From an uncultured Lachnospiraceae bacterium (lineage in GTDB: Bacteria; Bacillota; Clostridia; Lachnospirales; Lachnospiraceae), in the NCBI GenBank assembly GCA_947589315.1, contig CANPZE010000015.1, positions 1 through 58,960 on the forward strand: a stretch of DNA of 58,960 bases. Reading direction: 5' to 3'. Shown here in pieces: positions 47,368-56,263 of this stretch; within the stretch, counting starts at the first letter, position 1, and every line of letters begins with the position of its first letter. A model generated the notes under the pieces. It had not been told where the DNA came from. It ran no database searches and was given only the letters and a program-made list of their open reading frames with translations. The position numbers were made by a program, and so were the translations under genes.

Positions 47368-47820
47368 CTATTTATCTAATATTTTCTTCAGTTCCTCCAT
47401 AAAGGTACTGACATCCTTAAACTCCCGATATACAGAGGCAAAACGTACATAAGCCACCGGATCCATTTCCTCCAGTTCCTTCATCACTAATTCACCGATC
47501 ACACTGCTGGCGATCTCCTTTTCTTCCTGCCGGAAGATCTCTGCTTCCACGCGATCCACCAAAGCATTCATCTGATCTACAGAAATAGGCCGTTTATGGC
47601 AGGAGCGGAACACACCCTTTTCAATCTTTGTCCTGTCATAAGTCTCCCGGTTCATATCCTTTTTGATCACCACCAACGGAATAGACTCCACCTTTTCATA
47701 GGTAGTAAATCTCTTCTTACATCTGTCGCATTGTCTCCTGCGGCGGATAGATGCATTGTCATCTGCCGGCCGGGAATCGATCACCCTGGTATCATCTTCT
47801 CCACAAAATGGACACTTCAT
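47368..47820 (-). CDS. nrdR: NrdR, ribonucleotide reductase repressor
   Basis: Represses nrd genes in response to (d)ATP. The 150 residues have an N-terminal zinc ribbon (CPFCGEDDTRVIDSR, QCDRCKKRFTTYE) and an ATP-cone domain. The ATG at 47820 (MKCPFCG) has GGAGG five bases upstream; a longer reading to 47862 lacks a site. Confidence 0.96.
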   Translation of the reverse strand: MKCPFCGEDDTRVIDSRPADDNASIRRRRQCDRCKKRFTTYEKVESIPLVVIKKDMNRETYDRTKIEKGVFRSCHKRPISVDQMNALVDRVEAEIFRQEEKEIASSVIGELVMKELEEMDPVAYVRFASVYREFKDVSTFMEELKKILDK

Positions 47821-47971
47821 GGCTTCCTCCGTTCTGCTCCCTAAGGCACAGTTATTTACCAAAAAATGGTCTAACCATTATTATAAAGAAAGCCGGAGAA
47901 AATGCAATCCCTTTTTCAGGGAAATGGATGCCAGGGCAGGCAACACAGACATGGAAGACGCTGTTTTTCTG

Positions 47972-48232
47972 TCACCAGTCGCATTTATGGAGGCATTTTT
48001 CCCGTTCTACCTCTACCAGGATCACATCCGTACCGATCCGCTGGACATCACAGTAAGGAATGATATATTCATGATCCCTTCCCAATATGCCGAAGATCTT
48101 GCAGGGGCCGGGAATGATCAGGCTTTTGATGCACCCTGTTTTCACATCGAAGTCCACATCGCACACATTCCCCAGCCGTTCCCCATCGCAGATATTGATT
48201 ACTTCCTTTTCCCGGAGCTCACAGATTCGCAT
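47972..48232 (-). CDS. ylmC: YlmC/YmxH-type PRC-barrel protein
   Basis: An 86-residue protein with a PRC-barrel fold typical of the YlmC/YmxH family: MRICELREKEVINI, GERLGNVCDVDFDV, LIIPGP and YCDVQRIGTDVILVE. In B. subtilis, ylmC lies just downstream of sigG, as here; its role in sporulation is not defined. It has four cysteines. Start ATG preceded by GGGAA. Confidence 0.85.
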   Translation of the reverse strand: MRICELREKEVINICDGERLGNVCDVDFDVKTGCIKSLIIPGPCKIFGILGRDHEYIIPYCDVQRIGTDVILVEVEREKCLHKCDW

Positions 48233-48274
48233 AGCAGCAATTCCCTTCTTTGCTCCTTATTAGTCTATGCTCCT

Positions 48275-49051
48275 TTACCCCAGATAATGTTTCATTGTAC
48301 GGAGCGCCTTTTTCTCCAGGCGGCTGACCTGCGCCTGGGAAATATGCACCTCCTGCGCCACCTCCATCTGAGTCTTGCCCTGGAAATACCTCAATTCTAT
48401 AATCTGGTGTTCTCTCTGGGATAGCCGGTCAATCGCTGCTTTTAATGATATCTCCTCTACCCAGCTCTCTTCCTTATTCTTTTTATCGCAGATCTGATCC
48501 ATAATATATAACGTATCCCCGCTCTCTGCATAGACCGGTTCATATAAAGATACCGGGCTCTGTATCGCATCCAGGGCAAATACGATATCCTGGGCCGGAA
48601 TCTGCAGCTTCTCTGCTAATTCTTCAATGGTAGGCTCCCGGTCCGATTGTTTCATCATTGCTTCCTTAGTATAAATAGCCTTGTATGCTGTATCGCGAAT
48701 AGACCTGCTGACACGGATACTGTTATTATCCCTCAGGTACCGCCTGATCTCCCCTATGATCATAGGGACAGCATAGGTACTAAACTTTACATTCATAGTT
48801 GTGTCGAAATGATCGACAGCCTTCATTAAACCAATACATCCAATCTGAAACAGATCGTCTATATTTTCATTCGATCCGGAGAACCTCTGGATAATGCTGA
48901 GCACCAGCCTCAGATTACCTTTAATAAAGGTATCTCTGGCCTTCCGGTCTCCGGCCTTTATTTTCTGGAACAATTCTTCCTTTTCTTCATTCGTGAGTAA
49001 TGGTAATTTCGATGTGTTTACTCCGCAAATTTCTACTTTATACATTGACAT
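48275..49051 (-). CDS. sigG: SigG, late forespore sigma factor
   Basis: RNA polymerase sigma factor active in the forespore after engulfment. The 258 residues start MSMYKVEICGVNTSKLP, matching the SigG N-terminus, followed by region 2 (NIDDLFQIGCIGLMKAVDHFD), region 3 and the region 4 helix-turn-helix (TQMEVAQEVHISQAQVSRLE). The start at 49051 has GGAG eight bases upstream; a GTG at 49072 would lie in a leader hairpin region. It directly follows sigE. Confidence 0.93.
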   Translation of the reverse strand: MSMYKVEICGVNTSKLPLLTNEEKEELFQKIKAGDRKARDTFIKGNLRLVLSIIQRFSGSNENIDDLFQIGCIGLMKAVDHFDTTMNVKFSTYAVPMIIGEIRRYLRDNNSIRVSRSIRDTAYKAIYTKEAMMKQSDREPTIEELAEKLQIPAQDIVFALDAIQSPVSLYEPVYAESGDTLYIMDQICDKKNKEESWVEEISLKAAIDRLSQREHQIIELRYFQGKTQMEVAQEVHISQAQVSRLEKKALRTMKHYLG

Positions 49052-49072
49052 CTGCTCTTCTCCATTTCTCAC

Positions 49073-49086
49073 GGCATTTTCATGCC
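49073..49086 (-). promoter_or_regulatory. leader hairpin before sigG
   Basis: GGCAT-GAAA-ATGCC forms a 5-bp stem with a GNRA-type tetraloop, ending about a dozen bases before the sigG ribosome site. A hairpin in the sigG leader that lowers translation is known in B. subtilis; whether this one has that effect is an inference from position only. Confidence 0.4.
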
Positions 49087-49126
49087 TTATTGTCTATGTA
49101 TGTAGCATTTGCGAATCACAGCATTC

Positions 49127-49873
49127 TTATACCTGTTCCAGACGCAGGATTTCTTTTTTCAGGCGTTTCATAATTTTCTTTTCCAGGCGGGAAATATAAG
49201 ACTGGGAAATTCCCATCATGTCAGCCACTTCTTTCTGTGTCTTCTCCTGTCCGTCCGGCGTATTGATCCCGAAGCGCAGTTCAATGATCCCCCGTTCTCT
49301 CTCGCTCAGCTTATCCAGAGCACAGTATAGCAGGCGCTTATCTACCTCATCCTCCAGGTTCTTGGAGATCACATTTTCATCTGTCCCTAAAATATCCGAC
49401 AGGAGAAGCTCATTTCCGTCCCAATCCACATTCAACGGTTCGTCAATAGAGACTTCCAGCTTTACTTTATTATTTCTTCTTAAATACATTAAGATTTCAT
49501 TCTCAATACACCGGGAGGCATAGGTTGCCAATTTGATGTTTTTCATCGGGTTAAAGGTATTGATCGCTTTAATCAGGCCGATGGTGCCAATAGAGATCAG
49601 ATCCTCCACGCCAATCCCGGTATTATCAAATTTTTTGGCGATATAGACCACCAGGCGGAGATTATGCTCGATCAGGCTGCTCCTGGCTTCCTGGTCAGCC
49701 TCGGTCCCTAACCGTTTCAGGACCTCTACCTCCTCTTCTCGTGTAAAAGGAGCAGGCAGTATTTCCGCCCCTCCTATGTAATGGATATCCCCGCTTTTGG
49801 GGGATGAGAAAAAGCCTCGGATCTCCGGCATGATCCGGAACTGAAATTTATTCGGCATTGATATTTTAATCAT
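49127..49873 (-). CDS. sigE: SigE, mother-cell sporulation sigma factor (pro-form)
   Basis: First mother-cell-specific sigma factor, made as inactive pro-SigE and cleaved by SpoIIGA. The 248 residues have an N-terminal prosequence (about 1-31) ending in [14 protein letters not shown], which matches the region cleaved in B. subtilis pro-SigE. Then come region 2 ([38 protein letters not shown]) and region 4 ([20 protein letters not shown]). I chose the ATG at 49873 with GGAGG five bases upstream; it lies 33 bp after spoIIGA. Confidence 0.94.
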   Translation of the reverse strand: MIKISMPNKFQFRIMPEIRGFFSSPKSGDIHYIGGAEILPAPFTREEEVEVLKRLGTEADQEARSSLIEHNLRLVVYIAKKFDNTGIGVEDLISIGTIGLIKAINTFNPMKNIKLATYASRCIENEILMYLRRNNKVKLEVSIDEPLNVDWDGNELLLSDILGTDENVISKNLEDEVDKRLLYCALDKLSERERGIIELRFGINTPDGQEKTQKEVADMMGISQSYISRLEKKIMKRLKKEILRLEQV

Positions 49874-49906
49874 CTGTTCCTCCATTCCTCACTAATACTC
49901 CATTTG

Positions 49907-50722
49907 TCATGGCTTGTTTAAAATCAACTGTACCGTGCGATCCACGGAAATCTTGTCACTGGCCGCCGCCAGAAAATTCTGCCGATGCTCTCCATTCTGA
50001 AGCAGCAGCTCCTCTAAGCGATATGCTTCTAAAAGACCGCTTCCTCCAATAGAATGATAGGGGATCAGGACAGGATTCTGTTTCTGTGTTACGCCCAGCT
50101 GCTCCAGCAATTCCCGTGAAATGACCATCACCGGCTCCTGGGTATACGGACTGATCAGGCGATTACCGGTATCATACAGAGCCCGCAGGGAATATTCCCT
50201 CCCCTCCTGGATCAATGTTCCATCCATAATATGATTCTGCTCCTGCTCCCACAGACCCAACAATCTTTTTTGCAGATACATGGCCAGGGTAACGCCCCCG
50301 GCGCCTGCCAATACAAACCAGCTTCCGTACTTTGTTCCCCTTTCCTGCGGCAGCAAAGCTCCCAGCTGTTCCCGGCACAGAAAAAGCATGCCCGCTGTCA
50401 GGACCGTAACCTTCCAGAAGGTAATAGCGTTTCTCAGGTGTTCCTTCAGAAAGCGTTCCGGAAGCCCCAGCCACAACATCAGATTCATTTCCAGGAAGCC
50501 TGCTGCCAGAAGGCAGATTCTCCAGAACCCCAAAGCCTGATCCTTCTGTCCCAGCTCCAGCCAGGCCAGACCAGTAGATACCAGAGCCCCTGCCACTGCC
50601 GCTGCCCCTATTCTCCCCTTTCTGGCCTGTTTTCTCCTGATCGCCACAGTCATAGACATAAGAAACAGGTTCATGATCAGGTTCAGAATAAAAAACATGT
50701 CTGCATAAAATCTGATTTCCAT
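49907..50722 (-). CDS. spoIIGA: SpoIIGA, membrane aspartic protease that activates SigE
   Basis: Processes pro-SigE after asymmetric division. The 271-residue protein has about five membrane segments (about 8-25, 38-55, 68-88, 100-117, 132-152) and a C-terminal aspartic protease domain with Asp184 in ALYDTGNRL, aligned with the catalytic Asp of the B. subtilis enzyme. I chose the ATG at 50722 (MEIRFYAD) because family members start there. It has no ribosome site and lies seven bases from a perfect -10 box, so its message may be leaderless. Confidence 0.9.
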   Translation of the reverse strand: MEIRFYADMFFILNLIMNLFLMSMTVAIRRKQARKGRIGAAAVAGALVSTGLAWLELGQKDQALGFWRICLLAAGFLEMNLMLWLGLPERFLKEHLRNAITFWKVTVLTAGMLFLCREQLGALLPQERGTKYGSWFVLAGAGGVTLAMYLQKRLLGLWEQEQNHIMDGTLIQEGREYSLRALYDTGNRLISPYTQEPVMVISRELLEQLGVTQKQNPVLIPYHSIGGSGLLEAYRLEELLLQNGEHRQNFLAAASDKISVDRTVQLILNKP

Positions 50723-50728
50723 GAAAGT

Positions 50729-50761
50729 ATTATACGAGATACTATCTGCGAAGTATGTCAA
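50729..50761 (-). promoter_or_regulatory. spoIIG-type promoter with 21-bp spacer
   Basis: On the minus strand a perfect TTGACA (50756-50761) and a perfect TATAAT (50729-50734) are separated by 21 bp, about four more than standard. B. subtilis spoIIG, the Spo0A-activated promoter of the same gene, has the same unusual long spacing (22 bp). Spo0A boxes lie at matching places, which supports a Spo0A-dependent promoter. Confidence 0.75.
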
Positions 50762-50762
50762 A
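50754..50762 (+). promoter_or_regulatory. Spo0A box overlapping the -35 of spoIIGA
   Basis: TATGTCAAA on the plus strand matches the Spo0A box TTTGTCRAA at 8 of 9 bases and overlaps the -35 element, as the proximal Spo0A sites do in B. subtilis spoIIG. Confidence 0.6.
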
Positions 50763-50773
50763 GTAAGTCACCC

Positions 50774-50813
50774 ACAAAAAAAGTCATGTTCTGCCTTTCG
50801 ACAAAACATGACT
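50774..50813 (-). terminator. terminator after the LTA-synthase-type gene
   Basis: AGTCATGTT (50782-50790) pairs with AACATGACT (50805-50813); T-rich tracts flank it on both sides. It separates the envelope operon, whose last gene ends at 50850, from spoIIGA; transcripts from that gene would meet it on the minus strand with TTTTTTT following. Confidence 0.75.
50797..50805 (-). promoter_or_regulatory. perfect Spo0A box upstream of spoIIGA
   Basis: TTTGTCGAA on the minus strand is an exact match to the Spo0A box. It lies about 75 to 83 bases before the predicted start of transcription and inside the loop of the upstream terminator hairpin. Confidence 0.7.
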
Positions 50814-50849
50814 CTTTTTATGCCTGTATTGCTTATTACCTTCTACCTA

Positions 50850-52868
50850 TCATTCTTTCCCAACGGTGGTATCCGCCCAGTCTAAACGCCCGCTCTTAGA
50901 AAGCAGGACCCCATCGCCGGTCTCCACCTGAAGCTGGATAATATTCCTTGTATCCTGCAAAGCTCCCCGGTCCTTATGCGTCTCTTCCTGCAGTGGAAGC
51001 GTTCCCGGCAACAGGAGGTGCCTTTCATCGACCCATATCGACTCTACAGCTTCCTCGTTAATATATATCCTGCAATAAGGAGTGAACCCGGAACCAGTTA
51101 CCAGATAATCCTTCCCCTTCTTTTCTACATCGGTAATACGGATCTGTTCCGTTCCCATATGCAGCCGGCTGGCAAGATACGGGCATTCTCCTCCATAGGC
51201 ATAATTCTCTCCATATAACAGATCGTATTCTATAGTCTGGAGTCCCAGAGCATATTCCTCACTGTTCCAGTCTGTCTGCTGGTGATACCGGGTGATCAGC
51301 CCCTCATGTATCCCCGCCTGTTCCAGCACATAGGAATAAAGCTGATAAGACTGCAGGTCCTTCTCCTGACGGGACAGCCCCATATTATCCCAGATCACAT
51401 ATTGTGTCTGGTACAGGTCTGCGTTGGCCAGATCCCCCTCTCCCAGATCCAGGCTGGGAAGGTGATCCCCATACAGGACCAAAATAGTCTTTTCCTCTCT
51501 GGCAGACAGCGCCCGGATCAGTTCTCCGAGCATCTGATCCACCTCATAGATCTGGTTCACATAGTATTGGTATGCATCCTTCTTGTCCTCCGGTGCGCCA
51601 GACACTGTTACCGGAGGCTTTCCTTCCTGGACGATCCCATCATACTTGCCATGGCTCTGTACTGTAATCCCAAACGTAAAATCCTGGCCTTTTGTGGAGT
51701 CCAGAGTCTTCAGGATCTCTTTGGCAAGAATCGCATCCTCAGCCCATCCATTGTCATTCAAAGTAACATCATTCATATACTCCAGGGGAGTAAAGGTATC
51801 AAAGCCAAGATTGGCAAAGACACGGTTTCTTCCATAAAAACTTCCTGTATTATTGTGGACAGCATGGGACGTATACCCCAATGGTTTCAGATCATTACAA
51901 ATACTTTCTGAAGCCTTCGTCTTGAGCACCGTCTTATAGGGATATTCACTAACGCCAAAATCATGCTGGCTCATTCCCGTAAGCACTTCAAACTCTGTAT
52001 TCACGGTTCCTGCCCCCACTGTGGGAACCGTCAGCAGCCCACTCGAATATTCTCTCTGCAGACGGTGGAATACGGGCAGGGGATCATCAGAAAATTCCAG
52101 TCCCTTCACATATTCCACATCAAAAAAGGATTCCAGCTGGATCATAATAATATTGGGCCGGCCGTCTTCCGATGGCTCCTCCCGGAGCGTATCTACGATT
52201 TCCTTCACAGTCTCTTCCGAATACTCCTCCGGCTGGCTTATGCCAGTATCGATCAGACTGTTGGCAAAGCAGTAAACAAAACCATAATTCTCATATGCCT
52301 CTGATATATTTGTATAATTGGTGGACAGGGCCTGTACCGATGTACTGGAATAACGCATCAAAAGGATCCCCAGGACCAGAACCACCACAATGGAACCAGC
52401 AGTCAGGTACCCCTTCCGGCTTATCTTATTCTGATAGCGGGAGGCCTGGCGAAACAGGCAGACTGCCGCTACCAGCAGGATCACCACAGCCACAAACATC
52501 ATAACAATATTCATTACAGACAGATAATGCCCCGACACGCTGATCGCACTGCTGATCAGGGTAAAATCTACTGCTGAAAATGGGGTCACCCGAAAATGCA
52601 GTATCACAAAATTGGCCGCCCCAAACACCAGCCATACCATTGACACTAAGCCCAGGACAAAAATCTCTCTCTGAAAAAACATGGCAATCGTCAGGGTAAG
52701 CATGATGATCAGCACATTGAATAAAAACAAGGACGGCTTCTCCACCATGTATTGCAACCCTGCAAGAAAAGATTTGCGATTCAGGCATTCAATGATCAGA
52801 TCCAGAATGATCGGTAATGCCACATAGAATGCCAAAAATTTCTTTACTGCTGACATTTTCTCTTTCAT
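50850..52868 (-). CDS. LTA-synthase-type membrane sulfatase
   Basis: Phosphoglycerol transferase-like enzyme that probably polymerises a teichoic-acid-type polymer outside the membrane. The 672 residues have about five N-terminal membrane helices (to about 172), then a sulfatase domain with Glu246 (MIQLESFFD), catalytic Thr288 in GAGTVNTEFE, and metal-binding blocks HNNTGSFYGRN and LYGDHLPSL. Beyond about residue 560 a beta-rich appendage (VTGSGFTPYCRIYINEE) is unlike standard LtaS. It is the last gene of the envelope operon. Confidence 0.85.
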   Translation of the reverse strand: MKEKMSAVKKFLAFYVALPIILDLIIECLNRKSFLAGLQYMVEKPSLFLFNVLIIMLTLTIAMFFQREIFVLGLVSMVWLVFGAANFVILHFRVTPFSAVDFTLISSAISVSGHYLSVMNIVMMFVAVVILLVAAVCLFRQASRYQNKISRKGYLTAGSIVVVLVLGILLMRYSSTSVQALSTNYTNISEAYENYGFVYCFANSLIDTGISQPEEYSEETVKEIVDTLREEPSEDGRPNIIMIQLESFFDVEYVKGLEFSDDPLPVFHRLQREYSSGLLTVPTVGAGTVNTEFEVLTGMSQHDFGVSEYPYKTVLKTKASESICNDLKPLGYTSHAVHNNTGSFYGRNRVFANLGFDTFTPLEYMNDVTLNDNGWAEDAILAKEILKTLDSTKGQDFTFGITVQSHGKYDGIVQEGKPPVTVSGAPEDKKDAYQYYVNQIYEVDQMLGELIRALSAREEKTILVLYGDHLPSLDLGEGDLANADLYQTQYVIWDNMGLSRQEKDLQSYQLYSYVLEQAGIHEGLITRYHQQTDWNSEEYALGLQTIEYDLLYGENYAYGGECPYLASRLHMGTEQIRITDVEKKGKDYLVTGSGFTPYCRIYINEEAVESIWVDERHLLLPGTLPLQEETHKDRGALQDTRNIIQLQVETGDGVLLSKSGRLDWADTTVGKE

Positions 52869-52951
52869 CCTAACCCTCCTGCCGCATCCAGCGGCCCAAA
52901 TAGCAATGAAAACACTGTTTTTGCGTTTTCCGATGCCTAATACTTCTTAGT

Positions 52952-54607
52952 TTATACAGCTGGGGACGGAACATCCTCCCGAACCATGGTAACCGTAATT
53001 GTCTGCGTTGCTGTATTGCCGTTAGCGTCTGTTACTGCAAATACCGCCTGATAACTGGTATCACTTAAGACAGTAACCTGAACCTGAAGGCTGGCGGTAA
53101 TATCCGCTTCTCCGGAATATGCCTTCACACCGGCGCTCTGCAGCAGATATTGCGAAAGCGCAGCCTGCACCTCTTCATTGGAAGCTGCGGCTCCAAGCCC
53201 CAGCGTAACAGTAGACAGGGTCATATCGGCTGCCCCCTGAATCTGGACAGAAGGCTGCGCTGCTGTTACCTGCAGATAAATCGTTACCTTCCGGGAATTT
53301 CCAGCCTGGTCTTTCACCTGGTAAACAACCTGATACAGTCCTTCTGCTGTCTCCTGCTTAGTGATCTTCACCTTAATATCACCCTTGCCAAGGTCAGAGA
53401 GATTATCCGATACCTGAACCAGGCTCTTCGCATAAGCTTCATCCACTGCCACAGTACTGTCCACCGGATAGGTGGCGCCCGGCGTAATCCCCTTCAGCTT
53501 AGGCGCAGTCGAATCAATATATGCTTTCGCAGTCGCCTTTGCGGGTTCGCTGGCATTCTGGGCTACATAAATCACTTTATATACTTTTTTCTTAAGCTTC
53601 TTATAGGTAACCTGAATGTACTTTTTATTCAGTTCCTTTCCGTTCTGAACCACCTTAACATTTTTCAGCGCATAGCCCTTGGTCAGCTTATCCTTTGACT
53701 TCACATACAGGTTTTCTACCCCGGAAATCTTGGGGGCCGCTTTAGCCGCCGTCACGCGGATCTTTACGGTTACAGAAGCTTTTCTCTTAATCTCATCAAC
53801 AACCTTATACACTACCTTATAAACGCCAGGCTTTCTGGTATCTACCTTCTTCACCTTCTGTCCCTGATACGTAATGCTGGTCTTAATCCGCGCAGTGGCG
53901 TCAAAGCCGGTAGTGTTCTTAGCCTTCACCCCTTTTAACACATCAAAATCACAGTTATAATCCACCTTCTGGCTCTTAGCACCTGTGATAGAAGGTTTCT
54001 TGCCATTCCAGGGATTCCCGCTGCTCCAGATATCAGTAGGATCCCAAGGTACGGAATAGGGCACCTGGATTGCCTCCGGCTTTCCCAGAGGTCCTGGATC
54101 GGAAGAGTTGTAAATGGTCACAGAGGTACCAGAAGGTACATTATCATAAATCCATTTCGCATCGGCAACCGTCAGCCGGACACAGCCATGGGAAGCCATC
54201 GTACCCAGCTTATTATAAGAATATACTGACAGCGTGCCTGGATTATTCGGGCCGGTGTACCACACGGAATGGAATAAAACACCTCCATATATCCTGGTAC
54301 AATACTGTCCATAGCAGGGGCCATCCAGCACATGCCAGCGCATCTTCTCTCCCAGGGAATAGGTCCCCGGCTGGGTAGCAGCCCCAGTGGAACAGACCAT
54401 AGCCTTTACCGGCTCATATTTCCCTCTGGCATTTAATCTGTATATAGTCACACAGTTCATCTGCTTATTGATCCGTATCTGATAGCTTCCGGCTGCCCGG
54501 GCGCCGCTCTCCGACAGTCCCAGGCACAGAAGAAAGGCCGCTAATACGGCCAATATGCGGCACAGTCCTTTCCTTCTTGTCTTGTGTACAAAAAGTCCTT
54601 TCTCCAT
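52952..54607 (-). CDS. L,D-transpeptidase (YkuD) with Ig-like repeats
   Basis: Predicted secreted peptidoglycan crosslinking enzyme. Of 551 residues, 1-39 form a signal peptide (ending GARAAG). The YkuD domain (about 42-165) has the catalytic motif SHGCVRL (His140, Cys142). The rest (about 205-551) contains three or more beta-sandwich repeats, each with a vxYxVxDxxxNxxxxTxxxxV-like pattern, as in cell-surface Ig-like domains. It follows the ABC ATPase by 26 bp and belongs to the same operon. Confidence 0.88.
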   Translation of the reverse strand: MEKGLFVHKTRRKGLCRILAVLAAFLLCLGLSESGARAAGSYQIRINKQMNCVTIYRLNARGKYEPVKAMVCSTGAATQPGTYSLGEKMRWHVLDGPCYGQYCTRIYGGVLFHSVWYTGPNNPGTLSVYSYNKLGTMASHGCVRLTVADAKWIYDNVPSGTSVTIYNSSDPGPLGKPEAIQVPYSVPWDPTDIWSSGNPWNGKKPSITGAKSQKVDYNCDFDVLKGVKAKNTTGFDATARIKTSITYQGQKVKKVDTRKPGVYKVVYKVVDEIKRKASVTVKIRVTAAKAAPKISGVENLYVKSKDKLTKGYALKNVKVVQNGKELNKKYIQVTYKKLKKKVYKVIYVAQNASEPAKATAKAYIDSTAPKLKGITPGATYPVDSTVAVDEAYAKSLVQVSDNLSDLGKGDIKVKITKQETAEGLYQVVYQVKDQAGNSRKVTIYLQVTAAQPSVQIQGAADMTLSTVTLGLGAAASNEEVQAALSQYLLQSAGVKAYSGEADITASLQVQVTVLSDTSYQAVFAVTDANGNTATQTITVTMVREDVPSPAV

Positions 54608-54633
54608 GATCTAAACACCTCTTGTTCTTATTT

Positions 54634-55374
54634 CTATTCCGTCATGTTCTTATAAATACGGGCAACCTTTTCTACGGGTCCCTTGGCCACCAAATGGCCC
54701 CCCTCCAGGATGATCGCCTTATCGCACAGACGTTCCACTTGCTCCAGCGTGTGGGAGACAAATAGAACGGTAACGCCTTTATCAAACATATCCATGATCT
54801 TTTTCTCGCTTTTACGGCGGAATTTCTTATCGCCTACAGAAAGCACTTCGTCCAGAATCAAAATATCCGGCTCCACCACTGTTGCAATAGAGAAGCCCAG
54901 CCGGGATTTCATACCGGAAGAATAATTTTTGATAGGGACATCGATGAATTCCCCCAGGCCGGAGAAGTCCACGATCTCATCAAATCTTTCATCTAAGAAC
55001 TCCCTGGTATAGCCCAGGACGGCCCCATAGAGATATATATTTTCCCGTCCTGTATAATCCTTATCAAAACCAGCCCCCAGCTCCAGCAGGGGAGCGACCT
55101 TCCCTTTGGTGACAACCGTACCGGTAGTCGGCTTGAGGACGCCGGAGACCACCTTCAGCAAGGTACTCTTCCCAGATCCGTTCAAGCCCAGGACGCCCAG
55201 GCGTTCTCCCTTTTTTATCTCAAAATTAATCTCCCGGAGAGCCCAAAATTCATCAAAACGCAGGTCATGCTTTACCAGCCGTATCACATATTCCTTCAGG
55301 TTATCCACCCGCTCCTGGCTTAAATTAAAGCGCATTCCCACGTCTTTTACCTTAACCGCCACATTTTCCTTCAC
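54634..55374 (-). CDS. ABC ATPase of a polysaccharide/teichoic acid exporter
   Basis: Cytosolic ATPase that powers export of a lipid-linked polymer with the adjacent permease (TagH/RfbE type). The 246 residues have Walker A GLNGSGKS (63-70), the signature YSSGMKSRLGFSIA, Walker B ILILDEVLSVGD and the switch His in VSHTLEQV. I chose GTG at 55374 because AAAGGA lies 11 bases upstream and family length fits; a reading extended to 55491 overlaps the permease gene and lacks a site. Confidence 0.88.
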   Translation of the reverse strand: MKENVAVKVKDVGMRFNLSQERVDNLKEYVIRLVKHDLRFDEFWALREINFEIKKGERLGVLGLNGSGKSTLLKVVSGVLKPTTGTVVTKGKVAPLLELGAGFDKDYTGRENIYLYGAVLGYTREFLDERFDEIVDFSGLGEFIDVPIKNYSSGMKSRLGFSIATVVEPDILILDEVLSVGDKKFRRKSEKKIMDMFDKGVTVLFVSHTLEQVERLCDKAIILEGGHLVAKGPVEKVARIYKNMTE

Positions 55375-55417
55375 GCTAGTCCCATTCCTTTCTTGGCCCG
55401 TATCCAGCCGGATGTTT

Positions 55418-56197
55418 CTATACATATAATATAAATTTATCCTGCTGCCTGCAGAACAATAGTGCCCCAACCGCCAGCAATACCACCGCAAATGCAGAAG
55501 AGGCCAGCAGATACTGGCTGCTCATAGGTATGCCGTATAATACACAATTCCTAAAATTGGCAATGCACATATACACCGGATTCATATCAAATACCCAGCC
55601 ATTGCCCCCTTTCACAACGCGCTCCACAGGATAAAAAATAGCAGAAGCATACATGATCAACATGGTCAATACGCTCCAGATATATTCCACATCCCGGAAA
55701 AATACGCTTAAAGTGGCAAGGATCAGCCCTATCCCCAATGTCATGACGAATAAAATGATCAGCGGCACAACGGCGCCTGTCAGATAGACCGTTGGCTTTA
55801 CCCGCAAAACAATGGATACTCCCAGAAGGACTACCAATGAGATCAAAAAGGTCACAAAATTGGACAATACCGCTGAGATCACGTACATGTACTTAGGCAC
55901 ATATACCTTCTTTATCATAGAAGCATTTCCACTGACCGACTTTAACGCCGCCTTGGTGGAATTGGAGAAAAAGCTGTACAGCAGCCTTCCCGACAACACA
56001 TATACCGGGAACTGGGCGTCCCCCCTGGCCAAAAAAGATCCAAAGATGAAGGTCAGGACCATCATTGTCAGAAGCGGCTCGATCAAAGTCCACAGAATTC
56101 CCAGGTAGGAACGGCGGTACTTTAATTTAATATTCTTTTTTACCAGCTCGATCAATAAAAATTTATATTTTGCAAAGTTTTTGATATATCGCTTCAT
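55418..56197 (-). CDS. ABC-2 permease of a polysaccharide/teichoic acid exporter
   Basis: Membrane channel partner of the ATPase, in the TagG/RfbA class. The 259 residues have about six membrane helices; the N-terminus KYRRSYLGILWTLIEPLL is a family signature. The ATG at 56197 follows GGGGG. A longer reading to 56332 runs over the promoter and is rejected. First gene of the envelope operon. Confidence 0.88.
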   Translation of the reverse strand: MKRYIKNFAKYKFLLIELVKKNIKLKYRRSYLGILWTLIEPLLTMMVLTFIFGSFLARGDAQFPVYVLSGRLLYSFFSNSTKAALKSVSGNASMIKKVYVPKYMYVISAVLSNFVTFLISLVVLLGVSIVLRVKPTVYLTGAVVPLIILFVMTLGIGLILATLSVFFRDVEYIWSVLTMLIMYASAIFYPVERVVKGGNGWVFDMNPVYMCIANFRNCVLYGIPMSSQYLLASSAFAVVLLAVGALLFCRQQDKFILYV

Positions 56198-56234
56198 ATT
56201 TTCCCCCATCTCACTTTTGGACAATCTGCTCATA

Positions 56235-56262
56235 ATTATATCACACATCAATAAAAAGTCAA
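56235..56262 (-). promoter_or_regulatory. promoter of the envelope operon
   Basis: TTGACT (56257-56262) and TATAAT (56235-56240) on the minus strand with a 16-bp spacer form a strong vegetative-type promoter for the permease-ATPase-L,D-transpeptidase-LTA-synthase operon. Confidence 0.75.
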
Positions 56263-56263
56263 T

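Noticed and set aside
47865-47885. Small hairpin AATGG/CCATT with a T-run upstream of nrdR
   Set aside because: Five-base stem only; it could be a weak terminator of ylmC but the evidence is too thin.
52869-52951. Hairpin GAAAAC/GTTTTC between the L,D-transpeptidase and LTA-synthase genes
   Set aside because: No T-tract follows and the genes are likely co-transcribed.
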